DNA of 64,000 nucleotides from Pilimelia terevasa. Lineage in GTDB: Bacteria; Actinomycetota; Actinomycetes; Mycobacteriales; Micromonosporaceae. This document shows positions 43,505-53,714 of this stretch, one piece after another. The stretch is from NCBI RefSeq assembly GCF_014647915.1, contig NZ_BMQC01000005.1:248001-312000 (forward strand), read 5' to 3'. The stretch's first letter is position 1, and each line of letters begins with the position of its first letter. Below the pieces are notes generated by a model. The model worked only from the letters and a program-made list of their open reading frames with translations. It had not been told where the DNA came from and searched no databases. A program made the position numbers and the translations under genes.

Positions 43505-44194
43505 ATGGCGAAGCCGGAGGAGAAGGTTCCGTTCACCGCGAAGCTCAAGCAGCTCGGCCAGGTGTTCGCGTTCACCGCCAAGCAGGACAGGTGGTTCCTG
43601 CCGCTCGTGGCGGGGGCGATCCTGGTGCCGCTGGCGGTGACGTTCGTCGTCTGCGTGCTGTGGAGCTGGCTGGCGCTGCCGATCGGCGTCCTGCTCACCC
43701 TGCTCGCGGTCCTCGTCGTGCTGAACCTGCGGGCCGGCGCCGCCATGACCAGCGCCGCCGAAGGCCAGCCCGGCGCCGCGGCCTCGGTCGTGGAGACGAT
43801 GCGCGGCGACTGGCGGGTGAAGCCGGCGGTCAGCTCGACGACGCAGTTCGACATGGTGCACCTGGTCCTCGGGCGGCCCGGCGTGGTGCTGCTCGGCGAG
43901 GGCGACCCGCAGCGGGTGCGCGCGCTGATCAGCCAGGAGAAGCGCCGGCTGGGCAAGGTCGTCGGCAGCGCCCCGATCTACGACTACGTGGTCGGCACCG
44001 GCGAGGACGCGCTGTCCCTGCGCAAGCTGCGCAGCACCCTCCTGCGCCTCCCCCGCACCCTCGCCGCCCGGGAGGTCAACGCGCTGGACGCCCGGCTCAA
44101 GGCGCTGACCGCGCGGCCGCAGATGCCGCGGGGCGCCGTCCCGAAGAACATGCGCCCGCCCCGGGGCGCGTTCCGCGGCCAGCGCGGGCGCTGA
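43505..44194 (+). CDS. DUF4191 membrane protein (Rv2219-like)
   Basis: The 229-residue protein has a basic N-terminus, two membrane helices (about 32-52 and 54-73) and a large cytosolic C-terminal domain with the conserved [27 protein letters not shown] and [10 protein letters not shown] segments of DUF4191. The tail is Arg/Pro-rich. It occupies the same place, between lipA and glnA1, in mycobacteria and streptomycetes. The function is unknown; the conserved link to lipA and glnA is the main clue. The RDD-family gene that often follows it is missing. Confidence 0.87.
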   Translation: MAKPEEKVPFTAKLKQLGQVFAFTAKQDRWFLPLVAGAILVPLAVTFVVCVLWSWLALPIGVLLTLLAVLVVLNLRAGAAMTSAAEGQPGAAASVVETMRGDWRVKPAVSSTTQFDMVHLVLGRPGVVLLGEGDPQRVRALISQEKRRLGKVVGSAPIYDYVVGTGEDALSLRKLRSTLLRLPRTLAAREVNALDARLKALTARPQMPRGAVPKNMRPPRGAFRGQRGR

Positions 44195-44239
44195 CCTCTC
44201 CGCCCATGACGTGCGGCCTTGTCCTTCTTTGGTGGTAAG

Positions 44240-44277
44240 AAGACTGTTGGGAAACACGGCGGAAACAGGGCAGACAT
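44240..44277 (+). promoter_or_regulatory. GlnR-like box upstream of glnA1
   Basis: Four pentamers with 6-base spacers, AAGAC-N6-GAAAC-N6-GAAAC-N6-GACAT, approximate the actinobacterial GlnR site (gTnAC-n6-GaAAC repeats). It ends 62 bases before glnA1. Two of four pentamers match well and two poorly. Confidence 0.4.
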
Positions 44278-44339
44278 CGGCGGGCAACGGCGGGCCGCTA
44301 CCGTCGTCGTCGTTCTGCCGTCACAAGCCTGGAGGACGA

Positions 44340-45764
<1,425 letters not shown>

Positions 45765-45770
45765 CCGGCA

Positions 45771-45816
45771 GCGCGCGGGGGCGGCGGTGTCCGGCGGACC
45801 CGCCGCCCCCGCGCGC
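45771..45816 (+). terminator. Hairpin terminator of glnA1
   Basis: A perfect 17-bp stem (45771-45787 with 45800-45816, 12-base loop) begins 7 bases after the glnA1 stop. Confidence 0.8.
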
Positions 45817-45888
45817 CCGGCGGGGGCTCGCCACCCGCCGCGATCCACGCACCGCGAAGTGGACCTTGGTTGCGGCCGGCCGGCGCCC

Positions 45889-45894
45889 TAGCGT
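45889..45894 (+). promoter_or_regulatory. Candidate leaderless -10 element of the PhzF-family gene
   Basis: TAGCGT, 6 bases before ATG 45901. Confidence 0.5.
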
Positions 45895-45900
45895 CGCGGC

Positions 45901-46743
45901 ATGGAGATTCTGCGGTACGCGGCCTTCACCACCGACCCGGCCGGCGGCAACCCGGCGGGGGTGGTCCTGGACGCCGCGGGCGTGAGCGCCGCGCGGATGC
46001 GCGCGACGGCCGCCGAGGTCGGGTACTCGGAGACGGCGTTCGTCACCGCCGCCGACGGCCGGCGGGCCGCCGTCCGCTTCTTCAGCCCCGAGGACGAGGT
46101 GCCCTTCTGCGGGCACGCCACCATCGCCACCGCCGTCGCGTACGCCGAGCGGCACGGCCCCGGTCCGCTCACGCTCGCCACCGCGGCCGGCGAGGTGGCG
46201 GTGGTGACCGCGCCCGACGCCGCCGGGCGGCTGACCGCGACGCTGACCAGCGTGCCCCCGCGGGTGGCGCCGCTGCCCGCCGACGACCTGGCGGCGCTGC
46301 GCGGGATCCTCGGCTGGACCGCCGACGACCTGGACCCGGCGCTGCCGGCGGCCGTGGCGTATGCAGGCGCCTGGCACCCGGTGCTGGCCGCCGCCACCCG
46401 CGCCCGGCTGGCGGACCTGCGCTACGACCTGCCCACCCTGCGCGCGCTCATGGCCGCCCGCGGCTGGACGACGGTGAACCTGGTCTGGCGGCGGGACGCG
46501 ACCACCTTCCACGCCCGCAACCCGTTCCCGCCGGGCGGGGTGTACGAGGACCCGGCCACCGGAGCGGCGGCCGCGGCGCTCGGCGGCTACCTGCGCGCCC
46601 TCGACCTCGTGGCCACCCCGGCCGAGATCACCGTCCACCAGGGGGCCGAGATGGGCCGGCCGAGCCGGCTGCGCGTGACCGTGCCGGCGGACCTCGCCGC
46701 CGGGGTGTCGGTCACCGGGCCGGCGGTGCGCCTGGCCGGCTGA
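45901..46743 (+). CDS. PhzF-family isomerase/epimerase-like protein
   Basis: The 280-residue protein has the PhzF fold signature: FTTDPAGGNPAGVVLDAAG at the start, the catalytic glutamate in EVGYSETAFV, PFCGHATIATA and YEDPATGAAAAALGGYL. PhzF isomerises a dihydroanthranilate in phenazine synthesis, but most homologues outside phenazine clusters have unknown substrates and no phenazine genes are present here. It is a single gene converging with mptB. Confidence 0.88.
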   Translation: MEILRYAAFTTDPAGGNPAGVVLDAAGVSAARMRATAAEVGYSETAFVTAADGRRAAVRFFSPEDEVPFCGHATIATAVAYAERHGPGPLTLATAAGEVAVVTAPDAAGRLTATLTSVPPRVAPLPADDLAALRGILGWTADDLDPALPAAVAYAGAWHPVLAAATRARLADLRYDLPTLRALMAARGWTTVNLVWRRDATTFHARNPFPPGGVYEDPATGAAAAALGGYLRALDLVATPAEITVHQGAEMGRPSRLRVTVPADLAAGVSVTGPAVRLAG

Positions 46744-46745
46744 CG

Positions 46746-46835
46746 CGGCGGGTCACACCGCCCGCCGGCACCCGTCGGGTCACACCGCCGGCCGGTACGC
46801 GGCGGGTCAGGCCGCCGCCGGTACGCGGCGGGTCC
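46746..46835. repeat. Three and a third tandem repeats of about 27 bp between phzF-like gene and mptB
   Basis: Imperfect units start at 46746, 46773, 46800 and 46826 (27, 27, 26 and partial). Each begins cggcgggtca-like and ends in a ccgccgg-rich part able to pair with its start. The array covers the intergenic space and the last codons of mptB. It may serve as a clustered convergent terminator. Confidence 0.7.
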
Positions 46836-48303
46836 GGGCGCGCCACCACCGCCAGGCGAGCGCGCCCAGGGCGAGGGTGACGGCGACGGCCAGCGGCTTG
46901 GTCAGCGCCGGTACGCCGGTGCCGTCGGGCAGGGTGAGGGCCGTCGCGGCCGCTGCCAGTACCGCCCCGCGCCGGGCGGCCGCGCCGCCGGCCACCGCGA
47001 GCAGGGCCAGCGGCCAGACCGCGTACCAGGGGTAGAAGACCGGCGCGCACAGCACCGCGGCGACCGAGACGGCGGTGACCGCCGCGAGCGCCGTCGTCGT
47101 ACCGCGCCACACCCGCCGCGCCAGCACGGCCGCGACGACGAGCAGGACCAGCACCCCGAGCCCCCGGGCCGGCGGGACCGCGTCGTAGGAGAGGCCGGCC
47201 GCGCGGGCGAGGTAGGTGGCGGTCATGCCGACCGCCGTCGGCGGCGAGGACCACTGGGTGGTCTCCCCGGTGTGCCGCAGCGCCGTCGCCCAGCCGAGCC
47301 CGAGCCCGCTGACGAGCCCCAGCAGGACGGGCGTGGCCGCGGCCGCGGCGGCCAGCGGCACCGCCGCGCGGACGAAGGCGGGCCAGCGGGCCACCCGCGC
47401 CGCGCCGCCGGCCGCCAGCGCCGGGTAGGGCAGGGCGAGCAGGGCCGTGGCCTTGACCGCGACGGCCGCGCCCAGCAGCGCCCCGGCGGCGCGCCACCGC
47501 CGGGCGACGGCCGCCTCCGGCGACCACCGCGGGCCGGCCAGCGCGGGGCGGTCGGGCGGCGGGTCGGACGCGGCGGCGGCCCCGCGCAGGACCACGGCCG
47601 GGGCCAGGGCCAGGCCGGCCACGAGCAGCCCCAGCATCAGCGCGTCGTGGTGCCCCCCGGCCAGCAGGTGCACCCCGACCAGCGGGCAGCCGAGGACGAG
47701 CCAGCCGGCCCGCGCGCCGGCCCCCGGCCCGCCGCCGGTGGCGGCCACCAGGCGCGGCAGCGCCCAGCCCAGCAGGACCAGCCCGACCAGTACCGGCAGG
47801 CGCAGCAGCAGCACGCTCACCCACAGCGCGGCGGCCGGCGCGACGGCGGCCGCGGACAGCAGCAGCGCCAGCGGCCCGTACGGCGCCGGGGTGTCCCGCC
47901 ACAGGGGGGCCACGGCGTCCAGCCACGGGCACGGCAGCGCCGCGGGCCCCACGTCGTACGGGTCGCGCCCGGCGTCGACCAGGGCGCCCTGACAGGCGTA
48001 GGAGTACAGGTCGCGGCTGCCCAGCGGCGCCGCCAGCAGCAGCGGTACGGCCCACAGCGCCAGGGTGGCCCGGCGCCAGCCGGCGGCGGCGTCCAGCTCC
48101 CGGCCCCGCCACCACGCCCAGCCCAGCGCCGCCAGGCCGAGGACCCAGGCGGCCAGCCCGAGTGGTCCGGCCGGCCGGCTCCAGAAGGCGGCGGTGGAGA
48201 CCAGCGGCGGCGCCGCGGGCAGGGCACCGGCCAGCCACGAGGCGAGGGCGACCAGCGCGGCGCCGGCCAGCCCGGCGTACCGGACGCGCCCGGCGTCAGT
48301 CAT
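46807..48303 (-). CDS. mptB: Polyprenol-phosphomannose-dependent alpha-1,6-mannosyltransferase (MptB-like, GT-C)
   Basis: The 498-residue protein has about thirteen membrane helices and the conserved extracellular-loop motif GSRDLYSYACQG, which holds the catalytic-type Asp of GT-C mannosyltransferases, then PYDVGP and HHDALM. MptB-family enzymes start the mannan backbone of lipomannan-type lipoglycans in actinobacteria using polyprenyl-phosphate mannose. The substrate in this organism is inferred from the family. The ATG lies inside the end of glnE (8-base overlap), which is unusual functional company and may simply reflect compaction. Confidence 0.85.
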   Translation of the reverse strand: MTDAGRVRYAGLAGAALVALASWLAGALPAAPPLVSTAAFWSRPAGPLGLAAWVLGLAALGWAWWRGRELDAAAGWRRATLALWAVPLLLAAPLGSRDLYSYACQGALVDAGRDPYDVGPAALPCPWLDAVAPLWRDTPAPYGPLALLLSAAAVAPAAALWVSVLLLRLPVLVGLVLLGWALPRLVAATGGGPGAGARAGWLVLGCPLVGVHLLAGGHHDALMLGLLVAGLALAPAVVLRGAAAASDPPPDRPALAGPRWSPEAAVARRWRAAGALLGAAVAVKATALLALPYPALAAGGAARVARWPAFVRAAVPLAAAAAATPVLLGLVSGLGLGWATALRHTGETTQWSSPPTAVGMTATYLARAAGLSYDAVPPARGLGVLVLLVVAAVLARRVWRGTTTALAAVTAVSVAAVLCAPVFYPWYAVWPLALLAVAGGAAARRGAVLAAAATALTLPDGTGVPALTKPLAVAVTLALGALAWRWWRARTRRVPAAA

Positions 48304-51259
48304 TCATGATCCGTTCGACGGCGGCGCGGGCGTGCCGGGCGACCCGCAGGTAGCCGTCGAGGAACTCGCCCGGGTCGTCCCCGCCGCACAGGGCCACCGC
48401 CCCGGCCAGGTCGACGCCGTGCCGCGGGAGCTGGTCGGTGGCCTTGCCGCGGACGAGGGTGAGCGCGTTGCGGACCGCGGTGGCCTGGCGCCAGGCCGCG
48501 GCGAGTGCCTCGGTGTCCGCCGCGGGCAGCAGGCCGACCGCGCGGGCGGCGTCGAGGGCGGGGATCGTACCGGTCGTGCGCAGGCCCGGCACGGCGTGGC
48601 CGTGGCGCAGTTGCAGTAGCTGGACCGCCCACTCGACGTCGGCGAGCCCCCCGCGCCCGAGCTTGGTGTGGGTGGCGGGGTCGGCGCCGCGCGGCAGCCG
48701 CTCGGTCTCGACGCGGGCCTTGATCCGGCGGATCTCGACGACCTGCGCGCCGGTGAGCCCGCCCTCGGGGTACCGGATCCGGTCGGCCAGCGCCAGGAAC
48801 CGGTCGCCGAGGCCGGCGTCCCCGGCGACCGTGCGGGCGCGCAGCAGCGCCTGCGCCTCCCACACCTGGGACCAGCGCCGGTAGTACGCGGCGTAGGCGT
48901 CCAGGCTGCGCACCAGCGGCCCCTGCCGGCCCTCGGGCCGCAGGTCGGCGTCGACGACCAGCGGCGGGTCGGGGGCGGGCATCGCCAGCAGGTCGCGGAG
49001 CCGCTGGGCGACGGCGTGCGCCGCCGCGGCGGCGTCGGGCACCTCGGGCGCCGCGTCGTAGACGAACAGGACGTCGGCGTCGGACGGGTAGCTCAGCTCG
49101 CGGCCGCCGAGCCGCCCCATGCCGATGAGGGCGAACCGCAGGCCGTCGGGCGCCCCGGTCGCGGCGCGGGCCACCCGCAGGGCGGCGGCGAGCGTCGCGT
49201 CGGCGACGTCGGTCAGGCCGGCGCAGACGGTGTCGACGTCGACCGGGGCGGCCGGGGCGAGGTCCGCGGCGTGGGCGAGGGCGTCGGCGCCCGCGACGCG
49301 GAACAGCTCCCGCCGCCGGACCGCGCGCGCGGCCCGCACGGCCGCCACCGGGTCGCCGTCCGGGCCGTCGAGGTGCCGGCCGACCGCCGCGGCGAACGTC
49401 TCGCGCAGCGCCGCCGCGGAGCGGGGCCGCAGCGCGGCGTCCTCGGCGAGCAGGCGCAGCGCCTCGGGGTCGCGGGCGAGCAGGTCGGTCGCGTACCGGG
49501 CGTGGCCCAGCACCCGCGCCAGCCGCCGGGCGACCGGGCCGCCGTCGCGCAGCAGCCGCAGGAACCACGAGGTCGTGCCGAGGGCGTCGGAGACCTGCCG
49601 GTAGGCGAGCAGCCCGCGGTCGGGCTCGGGCGCGTCGGCGAACTCCTGGAGCAGGACCGGCAGCAGCGTCCGCTGGATGGCGGCCCGCCGGGACAGCCCC
49701 CCGGTGAGCGCCTCGATGTGCCGCAGCGCACCGGCGGGGTCGCCGTAGCCGAGCAGTTCGAGGCGCCGGCCGGCTGCCTCGGGGGTCAGCCGGAGCGCGG
49801 CGGCGGGCACCCGGGCGACGGCCTCCAGCAGCGGCCGGTACAGCAGCTTGGCGTGCAGCCGGCGGACCTCGGCGGCGTGGCCGCGCCACTGGGCGTGGAA
49901 GGCGTCGGCGGCGCTGTGCCCCGGGCCGCCGCGGAAGCCCAGGGCGTGGGCGAGGCGGCGCAGCGCCGCCGCGCCCTCGGGCGTGTCGGCGGCCGGGACG
50001 GTGTGGGTCCGGCGCAGCGACTGCAACTGGAGCCGGTGCTCGACCCGGCGCAGGAACTCGTACCCCGCGATCAGCGCCTCGCCGTCGGCGCGGCCGACGT
50101 AGCCCCCGGCCACCAGCGCCCGCAGCGCGGGCAGGGTGCCGCGGGCGCGCAGCGACTCGTCGGTGCGGCCGTGCACGAGCTGGAGGAGCTGGACGGCGAA
50201 CTCGATGTCGCGCAGCCCGCCCGGCCCGCGCTTGATCTCCCGGTCGGCGCCGTCGGCGGGGAGCTGGTCGAGGATCCGGCGGCGCATCGCCCGCACGTCG
50301 GCGACGGCCTCCGGCCGCTCCGCGGCCCGCCAGACCAGCGGCGCCAGCGCCGCGTGCCAGTCGGCGGCGACCGCGGCGTCCCCCGCGGCGTACCGGGCCT
50401 TGAGCAGGGCCTGGAACTCCCAGGTCCGCGCCCACCGGCCGTAGTACGCCTGGTAGCTGGAGCGGGTGCGCACCAGCGGGCCGCGGGCGCCCTCGGGGCG
50501 CAGGGCGGCGTCCACCGGCCAGGCGACGAAGCCGCAGATCTCCATCAGGCGGGTGGCCAGGCGGGTCGCGGCGGGCAGGTCCTCGTCGGCCTCGGCGACG
50601 AAGACGACGTCCACGTCCGAGACGTAGTTCAGCTCGTCGGCGCCGCACTTGCCCATCGCCACGACCGCCAGCCGCGGGGCCGCGCCCTGCTCGGTGGCGG
50701 CCATCCGGTACGCCGCGCGCAGGGTGTGGTCGGCGAGCGCGGACAGCGCGGCCATGGTCGGCGCGACGTCCCGGGCGCCGGTGAGGTCGTCGGCGGCGAT
50801 GCCCAGCAGGGCCTGGCGGTAGACGCGGCGCAGCGCGGCCACGGTCGCCGGGGCGCCCAGGCCGGGGGCGGCCGGGTCGTCGAGGCGGATCGCCGCGCCG
50901 TCGAGGACGACCACGTCGTCGGGGTGCGCGACGAGGTGGTCGCCCAGCGCGGAGGAGGCGCCGAGGACCGCGAACAACCGGTCCCGCAGCCGGGCGTCGG
51001 CCAGTGCGGGCGGGGGGAGCCCGTCGCGGGCGGCCGCGGCGGCGACCCGGTGGAGCTGGCGCAGCGCCTGGTCGGGGTCGGCGGTGCGGCCCAGCGCGTG
51101 CAGCAGCGTCTCGGCGGTGGCGTCGGCGGGCGCCTGCCGGGCCGGGTCCCACCAGCCCAGTCCCGCCGGGCCGAGCAGGTCGGCGGCGGCGGTGCGCGGG
51201 TCGTCCCCGGCGGGGGCGAACCCGTACCGGGTGAGGCGGCCCGTCGTCGTCCGCGTCAT
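48296..51259 (-). CDS. glnE: Bifunctional glutamine synthetase adenylyltransferase/deadenylase
   Basis: The 987-residue protein has the two homologous nucleotidyltransferase halves of GlnE. The N-terminal deadenylase domain has VVAMGKCGADELNYVSDVDVVFV (near residue 200) and the C-terminal adenylylase domain has IGMGRLGGRELSYPSDADVLFVYD (near residue 710), both with G-(S/N)-D-x-D metal sites. Helical GlnE domains follow each. It should control GlnA1 through Y402. It is transcribed after a GATase gene (8-base gap) and before mptB. ATG 51259 gives the family N-terminus (TGRLTRYGFA); longer starts run over the GATase gene. Confidence 0.95.
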   Translation of the reverse strand: MTRTTTGRLTRYGFAPAGDDPRTAAADLLGPAGLGWWDPARQAPADATAETLLHALGRTADPDQALRQLHRVAAAAARDGLPPPALADARLRDRLFAVLGASSALGDHLVAHPDDVVVLDGAAIRLDDPAAPGLGAPATVAALRRVYRQALLGIAADDLTGARDVAPTMAALSALADHTLRAAYRMAATEQGAAPRLAVVAMGKCGADELNYVSDVDVVFVAEADEDLPAATRLATRLMEICGFVAWPVDAALRPEGARGPLVRTRSSYQAYYGRWARTWEFQALLKARYAAGDAAVAADWHAALAPLVWRAAERPEAVADVRAMRRRILDQLPADGADREIKRGPGGLRDIEFAVQLLQLVHGRTDESLRARGTLPALRALVAGGYVGRADGEALIAGYEFLRRVEHRLQLQSLRRTHTVPAADTPEGAAALRRLAHALGFRGGPGHSAADAFHAQWRGHAAEVRRLHAKLLYRPLLEAVARVPAAALRLTPEAAGRRLELLGYGDPAGALRHIEALTGGLSRRAAIQRTLLPVLLQEFADAPEPDRGLLAYRQVSDALGTTSWFLRLLRDGGPVARRLARVLGHARYATDLLARDPEALRLLAEDAALRPRSAAALRETFAAAVGRHLDGPDGDPVAAVRAARAVRRRELFRVAGADALAHAADLAPAAPVDVDTVCAGLTDVADATLAAALRVARAATGAPDGLRFALIGMGRLGGRELSYPSDADVLFVYDAAPEVPDAAAAAHAVAQRLRDLLAMPAPDPPLVVDADLRPEGRQGPLVRSLDAYAAYYRRWSQVWEAQALLRARTVAGDAGLGDRFLALADRIRYPEGGLTGAQVVEIRRIKARVETERLPRGADPATHTKLGRGGLADVEWAVQLLQLRHGHAVPGLRTTGTIPALDAARAVGLLPAADTEALAAAWRQATAVRNALTLVRGKATDQLPRHGVDLAGAVALCGGDDPGEFLDGYLRVARHARAAVERIMND

Positions 51260-51267
51260 CGCCGTGA

Positions 51268-52041
51268 CTACCGCCCGACGATCGGCAGCGAGCGCCGGTC
51301 CCGGACCGGCACCGCGTCGCCGCGCAGGGCCAGCGCCGCGAAGCGGGCGGCGAACGGCTGCCACACCTCGGCCAGGTCGGGCATCGCGGCGTCGGCGGCG
51401 GCGACCAGGTCGTCGGGGTCGATGCCCAGGTCGGCGAGCAGCGGGTGGTTGCCGGCGACCCAGCCGGCGTACATGGCGGTGTCGCACTCGATGTGGAACT
51501 GCGTGCCCCAGGCCCGGGCGCCGAGCCGGAACGCCTGGTGCGGGTACCGGGGCGAGGCCGCGATCAGCGTCGCGCCGGCCGGCAGCGCGGTGATCTCGTC
51601 GTGGTGCCACTGGAGCACGTCGGGGGCGAACGGCAGCGGCGCGCACAGCGGGTCGTCGTCGCAGGCGTCGCGCCGGCCGACGAGGCCCGGCCCGATCTCC
51701 GGGCCGGCGGTGCTGCGGGCGACGGTGCCGCCGTGGGCGGCGGCGAGCAACTGGCCGCCCAGGCAGATCGCCAGCGTGGGCACCTGGTGCCGGACCGCCT
51801 TGCGCAGCAGCCCCTCCAGCGCGGGGAACCACGGCGCTCCCGGGCTGCCGTCGGCCGCGGGGTACGCCGACTGCTCCCCGCCGAGGACGACCAGCGCCGC
51901 GTACCCGGTCAGGTCCGCGGGCAGCGGGTCGCCGGCGTGCGGGCGGCACCCGACCAGCTCCAGCCCGGCCTCGGTCAGCCACTCCCCCAACCGGCCGGGG
52001 CCGTCGGTCGGGTCGTTCTCCACCACCAGCGTCTTCGCCAC
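51268..52041 (-). CDS. Class I glutamine amidotransferase (GATase1) protein
   Basis: The 257-residue protein has the nucleophile C93 in AICLGGQ and the His-Glu pair in GTQFHIE, the class I triad. Stand-alone GATase1 proteins of this type resemble GuaA glutaminase-like domains. They may hydrolyse gamma-glutamyl substrates or supply ammonia, and no synthase partner is obvious. Its position directly before glnE suggests a glutamine-related role, as inference. GTG 52041 is chosen from the TAGCCT hexamer 6 bases upstream. Confidence 0.85.
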   Translation of the reverse strand: MAKTLVVENDPTDGPGRLGEWLTEAGLELVGCRPHAGDPLPADLTGYAALVVLGGEQSAYPAADGSPGAPWFPALEGLLRKAVRHQVPTLAICLGGQLLAAAHGGTVARSTAGPEIGPGLVGRRDACDDDPLCAPLPFAPDVLQWHHDEITALPAGATLIAASPRYPHQAFRLGARAWGTQFHIECDTAMYAGWVAGNHPLLADLGIDPDDLVAAADAAMPDLAEVWQPFAARFAALALRGDAVPVRDRRSLPIVGR

Positions 52042-52047
52042 AGGCCG

Positions 52048-52053
52048 AGGCTA
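52048..52053 (-). promoter_or_regulatory. Candidate leaderless -10 element of the GATase-glnE-mptB unit
   Basis: TAGCCT on the minus strand, 6 bases before GTG 52041. Confidence 0.5.
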
Positions 52054-52148
52054 CCGCCTCCGGGCGCCGCCGGGTCCGGCGCGCATCGATCACCGGAGCC
52101 GGCCGCGCGGGGGCCGGCCCCGGCCGGAACCGGCGGGCACCCGGCAGT

Positions 52149-52154
52149 TAGCGT
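52149..52154 (+). promoter_or_regulatory. Candidate leaderless -10 element of the plsC-like gene
   Basis: TAGCGT, 6 bases before ATG 52161. Confidence 0.5.
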
Positions 52155-52160
52155 GCGGAC

Positions 52161-52901
52161 ATGCCCGAGCTGGTCTACCCGCCTGTCATTGCCGCCGCCA
52201 ATGCCCTCTTCCATGCTCTTGACCTGCGCGTACGCGTCGACGGCGAGGCCCACATCCCGGCCTCCGGCGGCGCCGTACTGGCGTGCAACCACATCAGTTA
52301 CCTGGATTTCATCTTCTGCGGGTACGGCGCCCGCCCGGCCGGCCGCCGGGTGCGCTTCATGGCCAAGCAGGAGGTCTTCGCCCACCCGGTCGGCGGGCCG
52401 CTGATGCGCGGTATGCGCCACATCCCGGTCGACCGGCAGGCGGGGGCGGCGTCGTTCCGCGCGGGCCTGCAGGCGCTGCGGGCCGGCGAGGTGCTCGGGG
52501 TGTTCCCGGAGGCCACGATCAGCCGCTCGTTCACCGTCAAGGACCTGAAGATCGGCGCCGGCCGGATGGCCGCCGGGACAGGGACGCCGCTGATCCCGAT
52601 GGCGGTGTGGGGCACGCAGCGGCTGTGGACCAAGGGCCGGGCGCGCAGGCTGGTCCAGCGCCACCTGCCGGTGACGATCCTCGTCGGCGAGCCGATGGAG
52701 GTCGGCCGCCGCGACGCGCCGGACCTGGTGACCGCGGAGCTGCGCGCGCGGATGATCGCGCTGCTGGACCGGGCCCAGCGCGAGTACCCCGACCAGCCCG
52801 CCGGCCCGGCCGAGCGCTGGTGGCAGCCGGCCCACCTGGGCGGCACCGCGCCCACGCCGGAGCAGGCCGCCGCCATGGACGCCGACACCGACGACGACTG
52901 A
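52161..52901 (+). CDS. 1-acyl-sn-glycerol-3-phosphate acyltransferase family protein (PlsC)
   Basis: The 246-residue protein has the acyltransferase box NHISYLD (N43-D49; NHxxxxD pattern), the glycerol-phosphate-binding VFPEATIS near residue 117 and the MRHIPVDRQAGAASFRAG segment. It should acylate lysophosphatidic acid or a related lipid at the membrane inner face; the N-terminal hydrophobic stretch (VYPPVIAAANALFHAL) may anchor it. The last ~40 residues are variable. Monocistronic, divergent from the GATase gene and followed by a strong hairpin. Confidence 0.9.
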   Translation: MPELVYPPVIAAANALFHALDLRVRVDGEAHIPASGGAVLACNHISYLDFIFCGYGARPAGRRVRFMAKQEVFAHPVGGPLMRGMRHIPVDRQAGAASFRAGLQALRAGEVLGVFPEATISRSFTVKDLKIGAGRMAAGTGTPLIPMAVWGTQRLWTKGRARRLVQRHLPVTILVGEPMEVGRRDAPDLVTAELRARMIALLDRAQREYPDQPAGPAERWWQPAHLGGTAPTPEQAAAMDADTDDD

Positions 52902-52947
52902 CCGGCGACCGCCGGCCGGCCCGCGCGGCGCGGCCGGCACCCGACAC

Positions 52948-52988
52948 GACGAAGGGCCACCCGCTCGGTGAGCGGGTGGCCCTTCGTC
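52948..52988. terminator. Bidirectional terminator between plsC-like gene and ricin-lectin gene
   Basis: A perfect 19-bp stem (52948-52966 with 52970-52988) with a 3-base loop GGT, between the convergent stops at 52901 and 53022. It has an A-rich left arm and T-containing right arm on the plus strand. Confidence 0.9.
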
Positions 52989-53021
52989 ACTGGCGGCAGG
53001 TCCGCCTGACGACGGGTGTCG

Positions 53022-53714
53022 TCAGCCGCGGATCTTCCACTCCTGCGTGGGGGCGTTGTCGCAGCTCCGCGTACCCACGGCGCTGCCCTCGTCGAGGTCG
53101 GCGTCGAGGACGGCGAGGCAGGTGCCGCTCTGCCGGTTCTCCAGCAGGACGGTGCGGTTGTTGCTGTTGAGCTTGTTCCACCGCTGGTCGTTGCCGTCGT
53201 CGCAGCGGCTGACGGTGACCCTGTTGCCGCTCACGCCGAGGCAGCGGTTGAGCACCTGGAGCTCTTTGCCGGTGTAGTCGACCTCCTGCTCGCGGGAGCC
53301 GTCGCACTCCTCGATCCGCGGGCGGTTGTTGCTGGCGTCGAAGCACAGCTCCGAGTCGGCGTTGACCAGCGAGCCGCCGTTGCCGCCGCCGCCGTTGTCA
53401 TCGTCGTCGTCGTCGCTCTCCCAGCACCGGATGGTGTGGCGGACCTTCCAGTTGGACCCCTGCGGGTCCTTCTGGACGCGCTCGTCCTTGCAGTCGTCGT
53501 TGTCGTAGCCGGCCCGACGCGCCTGACGGTAGGCGCTGTTCTCGGCCTCCTCCTCGGCCTCGGCGAGCTTGCCGAAGCCCTCACCGACGAAGGTCTCGTT
53601 CACGGCGGTCTGCGGGCGCTCCTCGAACGGGCGCGCCTGGGCGGCACCCGGGAAAAACGCAAGGGCGGTGATGCCGGCCGCAGCCAGACACGCCGCACGG
53701 CTGAGCATTCTCAT
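53022..53714 (-). CDS. Secreted protein with ricin-type beta-trefoil domain
   Basis: The 230-residue protein has a signal peptide (1-27, cleavage near AAQA), a charged helical region (30-75), a Cys-containing segment (about 75-97), an acidic linker of six Asp and a Gly/Asn run (about 98-112), and a C-terminal half (115-230) resembling a ricin-type carbohydrate-binding trefoil. The Q-x-W hallmarks appear in DQRWNKL and TQEWKIRG. Conserved Cys pairs (for example CLAVLD and RSC) fit disulfides. Binding to a sugar outside the cell is inferred. GGGGAG is 6 bases before ATG 53714. There is no enzymatic domain. Confidence 0.85.
   Translation of the reverse strand: MRMLSRAACLAAAGITALAFFPGAAQARPFEERPQTAVNETFVGEGFGKLAEAEEEAENSAYRQARRAGYDNDDCKDERVQKDPQGSNWKVRHTIRCWESDDDDDDNGGGGNGGSLVNADSELCFDASNNRPRIEECDGSREQEVDYTGKELQVLNRCLGVSGNRVTVSRCDDGNDQRWNKLNSNNRTVLLENRQSGTCLAVLDADLDEGSAVGTRSCDNAPTQEWKIRG

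Noticed and set aside
48668..52222. 1184-residue plus-strand frame over glnE and the GATase gene
   Set aside because: Antisense of glnE; the composition is Gly/Arg/Val-rich with no family pattern.
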